This document shows positions 1 to 6,177 of a DNA stretch of 10,378 nucleotides, piece after piece (positions within the stretch are counted from its first letter, which is position 1; each line of letters opens with the position of its first letter). The DNA comes from an uncultured Erysipelotrichaceae bacterium. Lineage in GTDB: Bacteria; Bacillota_I; Bacilli_A; RF39; UBA660. A model generated the notes under the pieces. The model was given only the letters and a program-made list of their open reading frames with translations, did no database searches and was not told the DNA's origin. The stretch lies in NCBI GenBank assembly GCA_902795675.1, contig CADBLZ010000026.1, positions 1 to 10,378 of the forward strand. The letters are read 5' to 3'. The position numbers were made by a program, and so were the translations under genes.

Positions 1-2
1 TT

Positions 3-19
3 AAAGGACAAAATCCTTT
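3..19 (+). other. Small hairpin upstream of 5S rRNA
   Basis: A perfect 6-bp stem (AAAGGA at 3-8 with TCCTTT at 14-19) closes a 5-base CAAAA loop, a few bases before the 5S rRNA. No T-run follows, so it is not a normal terminator. It lies in what is probably the 23S-5S spacer and may be an rRNA processing stem. The 3' end of 23S rRNA is not recognisable in the few bases available, so the context is inferred. Confidence 0.4.
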
Positions 20-20
20 G

Positions 21-126
21 TACTTGTGACGATAGCTGAGTGGGTACACCTCTTCCCATACCGAACAGAGTAGTTAAGCACTCAAACGCCGACAATAGCG
101 AAAGCTAAGATAGGAAGTTGCAAGTC
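21..126 (+). rRNA. rrf: 5S ribosomal RNA
   Basis: This is the 5S RNA of the large ribosomal subunit. The conserved block CCCATACCGAAC (55-66) and the GTTAAGC-type block (73-79) are present. The two ends pair as helix I (22-30 with 117-125, with two G-U pairs). The inner arm is TAGC-GAAA-GCTA (96-107), a short stem capped by a GNRA tetraloop. The length of about 104-106 bases is shorter than the roughly 116 bases of Bacillus; the missing part is in the helix IV/V arm, as in several low-GC reduced lineages. A run of nine T (127-135) follows directly. The exact ends are set by helix I and may be off by one or two bases. Confidence 0.93.
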
Positions 127-140
127 TTTTTTTTTGCAAT

Positions 141-193
141 AAAATAGTAACAAATAATATGTAAATGATATGTTTATTTGTTGCTATTTTTTT
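141..193 (+). terminator. Intrinsic terminator of the rRNA operon
   Basis: A 17-bp stem (141-157 with 174-190, one G-U pair) has a 16-base loop and ends in a run of seven T (187-193). It is placed just after the 5S gene, where the rRNA transcript should end. The stem is long but AT-rich. Its 3' arm also contains the likely -35 element of tsaE. Confidence 0.85.
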
Positions 194-210
194 CTGTATG
201 TTGTTATAAT
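181..210 (+). promoter_or_regulatory. Promoter of tsaE, extended -10
   Basis: TATAAT at 205-210 is preceded by TG one base away (TGTTATAAT, 202-210), an extended -10 for the vegetative sigma factor. A moderate -35, TTGCTA (181-186), sits 18 bases upstream inside the rRNA terminator stem. Transcription should begin near 217, leaving a leader of only about 11 bases before the tsaE start. Confidence 0.7.
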
Positions 211-215
211 TTTTA

Positions 216-220
216 TAGGT
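216..220 (+). promoter_or_regulatory. Ribosome binding site that sets the tsaE start
   Basis: AGGTG lies 7 bases before ATG 228. The GTG at 219, which would give a longer frame, overlaps this Shine-Dalgarno sequence and has none of its own, so 228 is preferred. Confidence 0.75.
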
Positions 221-227
221 GATAAGA

Positions 228-680
228 ATGGATTATAAATACGTTTCAAGAAGTGAAGAAGACACTCTAGAATTAGCTGAAAACATTGAAAGTGAAAAGT
301 TTCCTGGAATGGTTATCTGTCTTAATGGTGAATTAGGTAGTGGTAAAACAGTTTTTGTTAAAGGTTTTGCTAAAGCTTTAGGCATTAGTGATACTGTTAC
401 TAGTCCTACTTTTAATTTAGTTAAAGAATATAATAGTGGTGAGATGAATCTATATCATATGGACGTTTATAGATTAGAGGATGGTAATCGCGAATTTGGT
501 TTAAATGATTATTTAAATCAAGATGCTGTTGTTATAATTGAATGGCCAGAAATGATAGAAGATCAATTACCTGAAGAAAGATTAGATGTTACTTTTAAAG
601 TAACTGGAGAAAATACAAGAACTTTAGTTTTTGAACCTCATGGTGAAAAATACGAAGATTTATGTAATTCTGTTCTATAA
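228..680 (+). CDS. tsaE: tRNA t6A biosynthesis ATPase TsaE
   Basis: TsaE (YjeE/YdiB) is the cytoplasmic P-loop ATPase of the bacterial t6A machinery. It binds the TsaB-TsaD complex and its ATP cycle allows repeated rounds of threonylcarbamoyl transfer to A37 of tRNA. The 150-residue length is normal for the family. The Walker A motif GELGSGKT is at residues 34-41. The family block TSPTFNLV lies at 58-65, an aspartate in YHMDVYRL at 76-83, and the signature IIEWPE at 103-108. The start at 228 follows the ribosome binding site AGGTG; the in-frame GTG at 219 would add three residues but sits inside that site. The gene has its own extended -10 promoter and a terminator of its own, so it is transcribed apart from tsaB-rimI-tsaD just downstream, although the four-gene order matches Bacillus ydiBCDE. 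Identification is firm. Confidence 0.95.
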   Translation: MDYKYVSRSEEDTLELAENIESEKFPGMVICLNGELGSGKTVFVKGFAKALGISDTVTSPTFNLVKEYNSGEMNLYHMDVYRLEDGNREFGLNDYLNQDAVVIIEWPEMIEDQLPEERLDVTFKVTGENTRTLVFEPHGEKYEDLCNSVL

Positions 681-700
681 AACTCGTAAGAGTTTTTTTT
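679..700 (+). terminator. Intrinsic terminator after tsaE
   Basis: A 7-bp stem (679-685 with 690-696) has a GTAA tetraloop, and the T-run continues to 700. It begins in the tsaE stop codon. It splits tsaE from the tsaB operon, possibly incompletely because the stem is short and AT-rich at its base. Confidence 0.75.
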
Positions 701-712
701 ATTGGTTGTTTG

Positions 713-721
713 TGCTATAAT
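713..721 (+). promoter_or_regulatory. Extended -10 promoter of tsaB-rimI-tsaD
   Basis: TGCTATAAT (713-721) is a perfect extended -10. The matching -35 position falls in the T-run of the preceding terminator and has no clear consensus, which fits an extended -10 promoter. The predicted start is near 728, leaving a leader of about 18 bases that holds the AAAGGGG ribosome binding site. Confidence 0.7.
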
Positions 722-745
722 ACATACGCGAAAGGGGTAATTCCT

Positions 746-1318
746 ATGTATTCATTATTTTTAGATACACATGATAAAAATGTTATTATTATTCTTTTTA
801 AAGATGGCAAAATTGTAGATGAAGTTAATGTTGAGTCACCTAATAAACATAGCCAAATAGTAATGCCTAGTTTAAAGGGTTTGTTAGATAAAAATGCACT
901 TAATGTTCATGATTTAAATGAAATACTAGTAGTTAATGGTCCTGGTTCATTTACTGGTGAAAGAATTGCTGTAACAATTGCTAAGACTTTAGCGTTTACT
1001 TTAAATATTCCAATTAAAACTATCGATTCATTAAAAGTTATTGCTATTAATGTTGATGATGAAAAGAAGAACGTTATTATTAGAGATAATAAAGGGGCAT
1101 TTGTTGGTATTTTTGATAAGAATAATAATGCTCAAGAAGAATATGTTTATATGAGTAAAACATCTTTAGATGACTTTATTAGTAGTAATAAAGTATATGA
1201 AGATATACAAATTGATTATGAAAAGGTTTATGAAGTTATGCAAAAAATCGAACCAACTAAAGCTCATGATGTAAAACCTTTATATGTTAAAGGAATTAGT
1301 GCTTTAAATGATAAATAA
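746..1318 (+). CDS. tsaB: tRNA t6A biosynthesis scaffold protein TsaB
   Basis: TsaB (YeaZ/YdiC) is the catalytically inactive ASKHA-fold paralogue of TsaD. It dimerises with TsaD and recruits TsaE for t6A synthesis. The family signature GPGSFTG is at residues 65-71, followed by a helix starting ERIAVTIAK where most members have L/V-RIG. The N-terminal strand reads MYSLFLDTH. At 190 residues it is shorter than the usual 220-240, mainly missing C-terminal sequence; short forms are known in reduced low-GC genomes. Start 746 has AAAGGGG eight bases upstream. A frame opening at TTG 710 would place the TATAAT promoter inside the gene, so it is rejected. The last 11 bases overlap rimI. Confidence is high from the motif and the neighbours tsaE and tsaD. 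Confidence 0.9.
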   Translation: MYSLFLDTHDKNVIIILFKDGKIVDEVNVESPNKHSQIVMPSLKGLLDKNALNVHDLNEILVVNGPGSFTGERIAVTIAKTLAFTLNIPIKTIDSLKVIAINVDDEKKNVIIRDNKGAFVGIFDKNNNAQEEYVYMSKTSLDDFISSNKVYEDIQIDYEKVYEVMQKIEPTKAHDVKPLYVKGISALNDK

Positions 1319-1727
1319 GGTCGATTTAAGGGACGAAAATTCATTTTATGAATTAGGTCTCCTAATTAACGAAAAGTTCCCTAAACTCTTTAATTTAGGT
1401 GATTTATTATCATCTAATTTAGATTATGTTTTTGGGTATTATGATAATGAAAAACTAGTCGGTTTTATTCATATTAATAAGTTATATGAAAACATCGATA
1501 TTGTTAATATCGTTGTAGATAAATCTTATAGAAGAAAAGGAATTGCTACTCAATTAATCAATCATGTTATTGATTATTTTGATGATGTTAAAAGCATTAT
1601 GTTAGAAGTAAATGTTAATAATGAGAATGCTATTAATTTATATAAAGTTAATAAGTTTGAAGTTATTAACGTAAGAAAGAAATATTATGGTAATGATGAT
1701 GCTTTAATTATGAGGAGAGATGTATAA
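1308..1727 (+). CDS. rimI: Ribosomal protein S18-alanine N-acetyltransferase RimI-like (GNAT)
   Basis: This is a GNAT-fold N-alpha-acetyltransferase of the RimI group, which in Escherichia coli acetylates the N-terminus of ribosomal protein S18 using acetyl-CoA. Its 139 residues are typical. The acetyl-CoA binding loop is in VVDKSYRRKGIATQ (residues 69-82, R-x-x-G-x-A). RimI-type features follow: LEVNVNNENAINLYK (99-113), where E100 and Y112 match the positions usually named as catalytic or acid residues, and KKYYGNDDALIMRR (124-137). The gene overlaps tsaB by 11 bases and its stop shares one base with the tsaD start (TAATG), so translation is probably coupled. Its own ribosome binding site (AAAGGA, 1289-1294) is a rather distant 13 bases from ATG. 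Whether the substrate is S18 or another protein cannot be read from sequence. Confidence 0.9.
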   Translation: MINKVDLRDENSFYELGLLINEKFPKLFNLGDLLSSNLDYVFGYYDNEKLVGFIHINKLYENIDIVNIVVDKSYRRKGIATQLINHVIDYFDDVKSIMLEVNVNNENAINLYKVNKFEVINVRKKYYGNDDALIMRRDV

Positions 1728-2740
1728 TGATGGCTAAAAAAGATGTTTATATATTATCTATTGAATCATCTTGTGATGAAACTAGTATGGCTATTATTAA
1801 AAATGGATGTGAATGTGTTTATGTAACTATTCTTACACAAATGGATACACATGCTGAATTTGGTGGTGTAGTACCAGAGATTGCATCTAGAATGCATACT
1901 GAAAATATCACTATGGTATTTGAAGAAACATTACAAAAAGCTGGTATGACTATGGATCAAATAGATGCTATTGCTGTAACTTATTCTCCTGGTTTATTAG
2001 GAAGTTTATTAGTTGGTGTTGAATGTGCTAAAGTATTATCTTTAGTTTATGATAAACCACTTATTGCTGTTAATCATATTGCTGGTCATATATATGCAAA
2101 TCAACTAGAAAGACCGATGGAATTCCCATTACTTGCTCTAGTAGTTAGTGGAGGTCATTCTGACTTCATTTTAATGACAGGCGATTATGAATTTAAACAT
2201 TTAGGTGGAACACTAGATGACGCTATTGGTGAATGTTATGACAAAGTAGCTAGAGTATTAGGTCTTAAGTATCCTGGTGGACCAAACGTTGAAAAGTTAG
2301 CTCGAGAAGGTGAGCATACTTATGAACTACCTATTCCAATGAATGATGATACTTTAGATTTAAGCTTTAGTGGTTTAAAGAGTAGTATAATTAATCTTGT
2401 TCATAATGAAGAACAAAGAGGTAATGAAATAAGAAAAGCTGATTTAGCTAGATCTTTCCAAGATACAGCTATTGATGAATTAGCTCGTAAAACAGAAATA
2501 GCTATTAAAGAAAACAATATTAAATATATGATTATTGCTGGTGGTGTTTCTGCTAACCAATATTTACAACAAGAAATTAAGAAGGTAGCTGATAAATATA
2601 ATGTTACATTATCAGTTCCAAGACTTAAGTATTGTACAGATAATGCTGCTATGATTGGAGCAGCAGCTTATCCTTTATTCTTAAAAGGTGAGTTTGCGGA
2701 TTTAAGTCTTAACGCTTCAAGCAGCGAAGAAATCTTCTAA
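1727..2740 (+). CDS. tsaD: tRNA N6-adenosine threonylcarbamoyltransferase TsaD
   Basis: TsaD (Kae1/Gcp/YgjD) transfers the threonylcarbamoyl group from threonylcarbamoyl-AMP to N6 of A37 in tRNAs that read ANN codons, acting with TsaB and TsaE. The 337 residues match the usual full length. ASKHA-fold motifs appear in order: LSIESSCDETS (10-20), GGVVPEIASR (46-55), the metal-binding HIAGH (H117 and H121), VSGGHS (140-145), the nucleotide-binding AGGVSAN (271-277) and CTDNAAMIG (303-311), whose D305 is the third metal ligand. The start at 1727 overlaps the rimI stop by one base; AGGAG (1713-1717) lies 9 bases upstream. The second ATG (1730) is a possible alternative with longer spacing. No terminator is seen after the stop, so some transcription may continue into the epimerase gene. 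Confidence 0.97.
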   Translation: MMAKKDVYILSIESSCDETSMAIIKNGCECVYVTILTQMDTHAEFGGVVPEIASRMHTENITMVFEETLQKAGMTMDQIDAIAVTYSPGLLGSLLVGVECAKVLSLVYDKPLIAVNHIAGHIYANQLERPMEFPLLALVVSGGHSDFILMTGDYEFKHLGGTLDDAIGECYDKVARVLGLKYPGGPNVEKLAREGEHTYELPIPMNDDTLDLSFSGLKSSIINLVHNEEQRGNEIRKADLARSFQDTAIDELARKTEIAIKENNIKYMIIAGGVSANQYLQQEIKKVADKYNVTLSVPRLKYCTDNAAMIGAAAYPLFLKGEFADLSLNASSSEEIF

Positions 2741-2769
2741 TTGCTTGTAATTTGTGATAAAATTATAAT
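2741..2769 (+). promoter_or_regulatory. Sigma-A type promoter for the epimerase-patatin pair
   Basis: TTGCTT (2741-2746) and TATAAT (2764-2769) are separated by an ideal 17 bases. The -35 starts directly after the tsaD stop codon. The expected transcription start is about 2776, giving a leader of about 22 bases before ATG 2799. Unlike most promoters here it lacks the TG of an extended -10 but has the better -35. Confidence 0.7.
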
Positions 2770-2798
2770 AAGAAAAGATCCTTTAAGAGGTGGGAAGT

Positions 2799-3743
2799 AT
2801 GAAAAAAATATTAGTTACTGGCGGTGCTGGTACAGTAGGTTATCAAGTAGTAAGATTCTTACTAAGTGAAGGTAAATATGAAATTACTGTATTAGAATTA
2901 CGTAATCGTCGTGCTTATAGTAAATTAAAGAAATTTAAGAAAAGAATTAACATTGTTTATGGTGATGTTAATGATGATGCTTTAATTGATGCTTTAATTA
3001 AAGAAAATGAAATAGTAATTCATTTAGCTGGTATATTACCACCACTTGCTAATGTTAATGGAGAATTATGTAAGGTTGTTGATTTAGGTGGAACAACTAA
3101 TATAGTTAATTCAATTAAGAATTATAATCCTTCATGTCATTTACTATATGCTTCTAGTACATCTATATATGGTGAACAAAAGGATCAATTAAATATTAAA
3201 GTTACTAGTAAACCTAATTTCGATGAATTCGATAACTACTCTAAATATAAATTAGAGTGTGAAAAGTATATTAAAGATAATATTAAGAATTATACTATTT
3301 TCAGATTATCATATGTATTAGGTGATCCTGGTAAAGATAATATTATTTATAATGTTAAATTAAACCAAGAAGAGGAAATGTTATCATCAGTTGATGCTGG
3401 TTATGCATTTGTTTCTTCAATAGATCATTTAGATAAACTAAATAAGAAGACATTTGATGTATCTGGTGGACCTAAGTTTAGAACTACATTTGCTGATTTC
3501 ATTAATCATATATTTAAAACATATGGTTTATCTTCCGAATATTTAGAAATGTTCTTCGTAGCTGAAAAGAATTATTATGGTGGATACTATAGTGATTCTG
3601 ATAAGCTTAATGATATATTAAATTATAGATCTAAAAACTTAGATGTTTATTATGATAGTTTAAATAAATATAAATATAATATCTTTAGATTTATACCACG
3701 ATTATTATCAATTCCGTTTAGAAAAAAGAGTAAAAAGAAGTAG
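2799..3743 (+). CDS. NAD(P)-dependent epimerase/dehydratase (extended SDR)
   Basis: This is a 314-residue Rossmann-fold protein of the extended short-chain dehydrogenase/reductase family, whose members act on nucleotide sugars and related substrates. The dinucleotide-binding glycines are in TGGAGTVG (residues 7-14). An acidic E33 near the end of strand 2 (VLELRN) leans towards NAD, but R35 makes this uncertain. The active site is recognisable: YASSTSIYG (117-125) and the pair Y147-x-x-x-K151 in NYSKYKLE. The last 20 residues are strongly basic and partly hydrophobic (FRFIPRLLSIPFRK then lysines), which could hold it against the membrane. The start at 2799 follows AGGTGG at 5 bases; the GTG at 2790 lies inside that site. 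The downstream patatin gene is only 2 bases away, so the two are co-transcribed. The substrate cannot be named. Confidence 0.85.
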   Translation: MKKILVTGGAGTVGYQVVRFLLSEGKYEITVLELRNRRAYSKLKKFKKRINIVYGDVNDDALIDALIKENEIVIHLAGILPPLANVNGELCKVVDLGGTTNIVNSIKNYNPSCHLLYASSTSIYGEQKDQLNIKVTSKPNFDEFDNYSKYKLECEKYIKDNIKNYTIFRLSYVLGDPGKDNIIYNVKLNQEEEMLSSVDAGYAFVSSIDHLDKLNKKTFDVSGGPKFRTTFADFINHIFKTYGLSSEYLEMFFVAEKNYYGGYYSDSDKLNDILNYRSKNLDVYYDSLNKYKYNIFRFIPRLLSIPFRKKSKKK

Positions 3744-3745
3744 TT

Positions 3746-4792
3746 ATGAAAGGGTTGGTTCTAGAAGGTGGAGGTATAAAAGGTTCTTATCAAATTGGTG
3801 CTTTTTATGCTTTCAAAAAATGTGGTATTAAAATAGATGGATTTGCTGGTACTTCCATTGGAGCTTTTAATGCTGCAATGCTAGCAAGCCATAAGGAATT
3901 AGATTTATTAGATTATTGGTATAATTTAAAACCTGGTGAATTATTTGATTTTAATAAAGATTTTGTTAAAGCATCAAATGATGGCGACTGGGATTTAGAT
4001 GCTCTTATGGGAGCATTTGATACATTCAAGAATATTGTTTCAAATAATGGTATAGATAATGCAAAAATGCTTGATAGTGTTAAAGATTTGATTAACTATG
4101 ATGATCTTAAATACTCTGATAAAGATTTTGGTTTAGTAACTGTTAAAGTAAAAGGTTTTAAACCACAATATATTTATAAAGAAGATATTGAAGATAATGA
4201 TCAATTAATTGAATACTTGATGGCTAGTTGTTATCTACCAATATTTAAAGAAAAGAAAATAATAGATGATAATTATTATATAGATGGTGGTTTCTTTGAT
4301 AATTCACCAACTAGATTATTAATTGATAAAGGTTATAAGAAGATATATGTTATAGCTATTAAAGGAATAGGTATAAGTATTAAAGCACGTAATGGAGATG
4401 CTGACGTTACTTATATAACTCCTAGTAGAGATAATGGTCATATCTTAGAGCTTAACCAAGAAGTAATAAGAGATAATATCATGATGGGTTATTACGATAC
4501 TTTAAGAGTAATAAGAAATTATGATGGTTATAAATACTTATTTAAGAGAAGAAGTCATGGATATTATGATTTCTTAGTTAGAAATGTTGATCGTAAATTA
4601 AAGAAAAGAGTAAGAGCTTACTTTAATGCAAAAACTAATAAAGAATTAGTATTAAAAGCTCTTGAGTATTTAATGGAAAAAGATCATGTTAATTATTATG
4701 ATTTATATAATGCTCATAGAATGATTAGAAAATATAGACATTCTATTGGTAATTTTATTAATGACTTTATAGCACAAGTAAGATTTTTCTAG
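3746..4792 (+). CDS. Patatin-like phospholipase family protein
   Basis: This is a predicted cytoplasmic or membrane-peripheral serine acyl hydrolase of the patatin/RssA type. The complete Ser-Asp dyad machinery is visible: the oxyanion-hole loop EGGGIKGSYQ (residues 7-16), the nucleophile elbow G-T-S37-I-G (35-39) and the D180-G-G motif in YIDGGFFDNSP. Most bacterial RssA-like proteins are near 280-320 residues; this one has 348, with a basic helical tail after about residue 235 that has no motif I recognise. There is no signal peptide. The gene starts 2 bases after the epimerase stop behind a weak AGAAG site, so it probably depends on translational coupling. No terminator follows. The true lipid or ester substrate is unknown. 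An oxidoreductase/epimerase next to a lipid hydrolase suggests lipid or envelope metabolism, but that is inference. Confidence 0.88.
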   Translation: MKGLVLEGGGIKGSYQIGAFYAFKKCGIKIDGFAGTSIGAFNAAMLASHKELDLLDYWYNLKPGELFDFNKDFVKASNDGDWDLDALMGAFDTFKNIVSNNGIDNAKMLDSVKDLINYDDLKYSDKDFGLVTVKVKGFKPQYIYKEDIEDNDQLIEYLMASCYLPIFKEKKIIDDNYYIDGGFFDNSPTRLLIDKGYKKIYVIAIKGIGISIKARNGDADVTYITPSRDNGHILELNQEVIRDNIMMGYYDTLRVIRNYDGYKYLFKRRSHGYYDFLVRNVDRKLKKRVRAYFNAKTNKELVLKALEYLMEKDHVNYYDLYNAHRMIRKYRHSIGNFINDFIAQVRFF

Positions 4793-4812
4793 TAATATAA
4801 AGTGTTTTCATA

Positions 4813-4818
4813 TATAAT
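4813..4818 (+). promoter_or_regulatory. Possible -10 element of the yebC-family gene
   Basis: TATAAT at 4813-4818 lies 32 bases before the start codon, at a sensible distance. No good -35 stands 16-18 bases upstream and no TG precedes it. In such AT-rich sequence a chance match is possible; the gene may instead be reached by readthrough from the patatin gene. Confidence 0.4.
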
Positions 4819-4850
4819 ATTAAAGGTTTTATAAATAGAGGTGAGAAAAG

Positions 4851-5567
4851 ATGGGAAGATTTCCAAGTATAGCAGCTAGCAAAGCAAAGACTGGTGCAGC
4901 TAAAGGTAAACTATATTCAATGTATGCAAGAGAAATATATGATAAAGCTAAGAAGGGTGGCAGTGCTAGTCCAGAAAGTAACTTTGCGCTTAAACAAGTT
5001 ATTGAGAAAGCTAAAAAAGAACAAGTTCCTGCTGATATCATCAAAAGAGCTTTAGATAAATTTAATAGTGGTGCTGGTGAAGATTATCAAGTAGTTAGAT
5101 ATGAAATAATCGGACCTAATGGAGCTACTTTAATCGCTGAATGTTTAACAGATAATGTTAATAGATCAATAAGTGATGTTAGAACACAAGTTAATAAAGC
5201 TAAAATGAAAATGGGTGCTATGAATTCTGTATCATATAACTATGATAATTTAGCAGTTGTTACATTCAAAGCTGATAATGAAGAAGATGCTTTAATGGCT
5301 TTATTAGATGAAGGTATTGAAGTATTAGATGATGAATATAGTGATGGTAACTTAACTATTTCTGTTGCTCCTACTGACCAACATAAAATGCATGTATGCT
5401 TAAGTAATTTATATCCTGATATTGATTACTTAATTGATGAGGTTGGTATGTATCCAAAAGAAAAAGTTACACTTACTGGTGAAGATAAAGAATTATTTGA
5501 ACGTCTTTTAACATTACTTGATGATGTTGAAGATGTTAAAACTGTTTATCATAATGTTGAATTATAA
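4851..5567 (+). CDS. yebC: YebC/PmpR (TACO1) family protein, YeeN/YebC2 subtype
   Basis: This is a cytoplasmic protein of the widespread YebC/TACO1 family, 238 residues and full length. Older annotation calls these proteins transcriptional regulators; more recent work on several members, including mitochondrial TACO1, supports a ribosome-associated role that relieves stalling on proline-rich sequences. The N-terminus MGRFPSIAASKAKTGAAKGK resembles the YeeN/YebC2 branch (MGR...) rather than the classical MAGHSKW branch. Conserved blocks include LTDNVNR (99-105), the glycine segment GAMNSVSYNYD (122-132), PTDQHKM near 185 and the terminal KTVYHNVEL. AGAGGTGAG (4837-4845) stands 5 bases before ATG. 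It is a single-gene unit closed by two hairpins downstream. Subtype assignment rests on the N-terminal pattern only. Confidence 0.92.
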   Translation: MGRFPSIAASKAKTGAAKGKLYSMYAREIYDKAKKGGSASPESNFALKQVIEKAKKEQVPADIIKRALDKFNSGAGEDYQVVRYEIIGPNGATLIAECLTDNVNRSISDVRTQVNKAKMKMGAMNSVSYNYDNLAVVTFKADNEEDALMALLDEGIEVLDDEYSDGNLTISVAPTDQHKMHVCLSNLYPDIDYLIDEVGMYPKEKVTLTGEDKELFERLLTLLDDVEDVKTVYHNVEL

Positions 5568-5586
5568 GAAGATGAAAATCTTCTTT
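5566..5586 (+). terminator. Hairpin at the end of the yebC-family gene
   Basis: An 8-bp stem (5566-5573 with 5578-5585) with a GAAA tetraloop starts in the stop codon. The T-run after it is poor (TTT then ATAC), so termination would be inefficient. It may instead protect the 3' end of mRNA terminated at the stronger hairpin 45 bases further on. Confidence 0.5.
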
Positions 5587-5628
5587 ATACAATATAAAAA
5601 ATAACATATAAACTCAAACTCACACTTT

Positions 5629-5660
5629 GGAGAAAGACGACGTATTGTCTTTCTCTTTTT
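5629..5660 (+). terminator. Intrinsic terminator before the DedA-like gene
   Basis: A perfect 9-bp stem (GAGAAAGAC at 5630-5638 with GTCTTTCTC at 5647-5655, plus one G-U at the base) has an 8-base loop and is followed by TTTTT. It is the main end point for the yebC-family transcript. Confidence 0.85.
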
Positions 5661-5670
5661 ATTTTATTTA

Positions 5671-5679
5671 TGCTATAAT
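5671..5679 (+). promoter_or_regulatory. Extended -10 promoter of the DedA-like/phosphatase unit
   Basis: TGCTATAAT (5671-5679) is identical to the core of the tsaB promoter and likewise sits just behind a terminator, with the -35 position falling in its 3' arm and T-run. The expected transcription start is near 5686, leaving a leader of about 18 bases. Confidence 0.7.
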
Positions 5680-5689
5680 TTAATAGTAA

Positions 5690-5695
5690 AAAGGA
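5690..5695 (+). promoter_or_regulatory. Ribosome binding site that decides a TTG start
   Basis: AAAGGA (5690-5695) touches ATG 5695, so that ATG cannot be served by it. The in-frame TTG at 5704 is 8 bases downstream, the normal distance, and is the better start. Confidence 0.65.
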
Positions 5696-5703
5696 TGATT
5701 AAA

Positions 5704-6177
5704 TTGAATATAATTTTTAAATATATAATTGTTTTTGTAATTTCTATGTTACCAATAATAGAATTAAGAGGAGCTATACCTGTTGCTATTGACGGTTATC
5801 ATTTAAATATGATTGCTTCTTTTATTATCTGTATTATAGGTAATATGTTACCAGTACCATTTATTTACTTATTTGCTCGTAAGTTCTTAAATTGGGGTAA
5901 AGATAAAAGATTTATAGGTAAGTTTTGTAATTGGGTTCTTACTAAAGGTGAAAGAGCAGGTAAGAAGTTAGAAGATAAAGCAGGTACAGGTTTATTTGTT
6001 GCTTTACTACTATTCGTAGGTATTCCTGTACCAGGTACAGGAGCATGGACTGGAACACTAGCGGCTTCTTTATTAGATATAGATTTTAAATCAACAATTA
6101 TTGCTGTTTTATGTGGAGTATTATTAGCTGGTATTATTATGATGGTACTAGCATTAGGATTTGGAGTGATTTTATAA
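5704..6177 (+). CDS. Small multi-drug export family membrane protein (COG2426, DedA-like)
   Basis: This is an integral membrane protein of the Sm_multidrug_ex family (PF06695/COG2426), about 157 residues and full length. Despite the family name, transport of drugs is not well proven. The family has been proposed as a distant relative of DedA/VTT proteins, which move or scramble lipids. Family signatures are clear: PIIELRGAIPVAI (residues 17-29), GNMLPVPFIYLF (46-57) and GIPVPGTGAWTG (106-117). Hydrophobic segments cover about 3-19, 36-58, 96-110 and 130-155, separated by a basic loop (59-92). The proline/glycine-rich ELRGAIP and PVPGTGAW stretches look like re-entrant elements. Start TTG 5704 is chosen over ATG 5695 because the ribosome binding site overlaps the latter. 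Its stop shares a base with the next start, so translation is coupled to the phosphatase. Confidence 0.88.
   Translation: MNIIFKYIIVFVISMLPIIELRGAIPVAIDGYHLNMIASFIICIIGNMLPVPFIYLFARKFLNWGKDKRFIGKFCNWVLTKGERAGKKLEDKAGTGLFVALLLFVGIPVPGTGAWTGTLAASLLDIDFKSTIIAVLCGVLLAGIIMMVLALGFGVIL

Noticed and set aside
127..135. Run of nine T directly after 5S rRNA as the terminator
   Set aside because: The 5S ends pair over a long distance rather than as a compact hairpin, and a 17-bp hairpin with its own T-run follows at 141-193.
710..745. Longer tsaB frame opening at TTG 710
   Set aside because: It would contain the extended -10 promoter at 713-721 and has no ribosome binding site; ATG 746 has AAAGGGG at 8 bases and fits the family N-terminus.
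4829..5044. Minus-strand open frame of 71 codons inside the yebC-family gene
   Set aside because: It is the antisense shadow of a well-conserved gene, and has no family resemblance and no evident ribosome binding site.
5622..5632. ACACTTTGGAG, an 11-base match to the T-box Stem I segment at 9203-9213
   Set aside because: No T-box sequence, specifier-loop context or antiterminator is nearby, and half of the match is the arm of an ordinary terminator. Probably coincidence.
6111..6176. Longer histidine phosphatase frame opening at 6111
   Set aside because: The extension lies wholly inside the upstream membrane-protein gene in another frame. ATG 6177 has GGAGTG and places the RHA motif near the N-terminus, as is usual.
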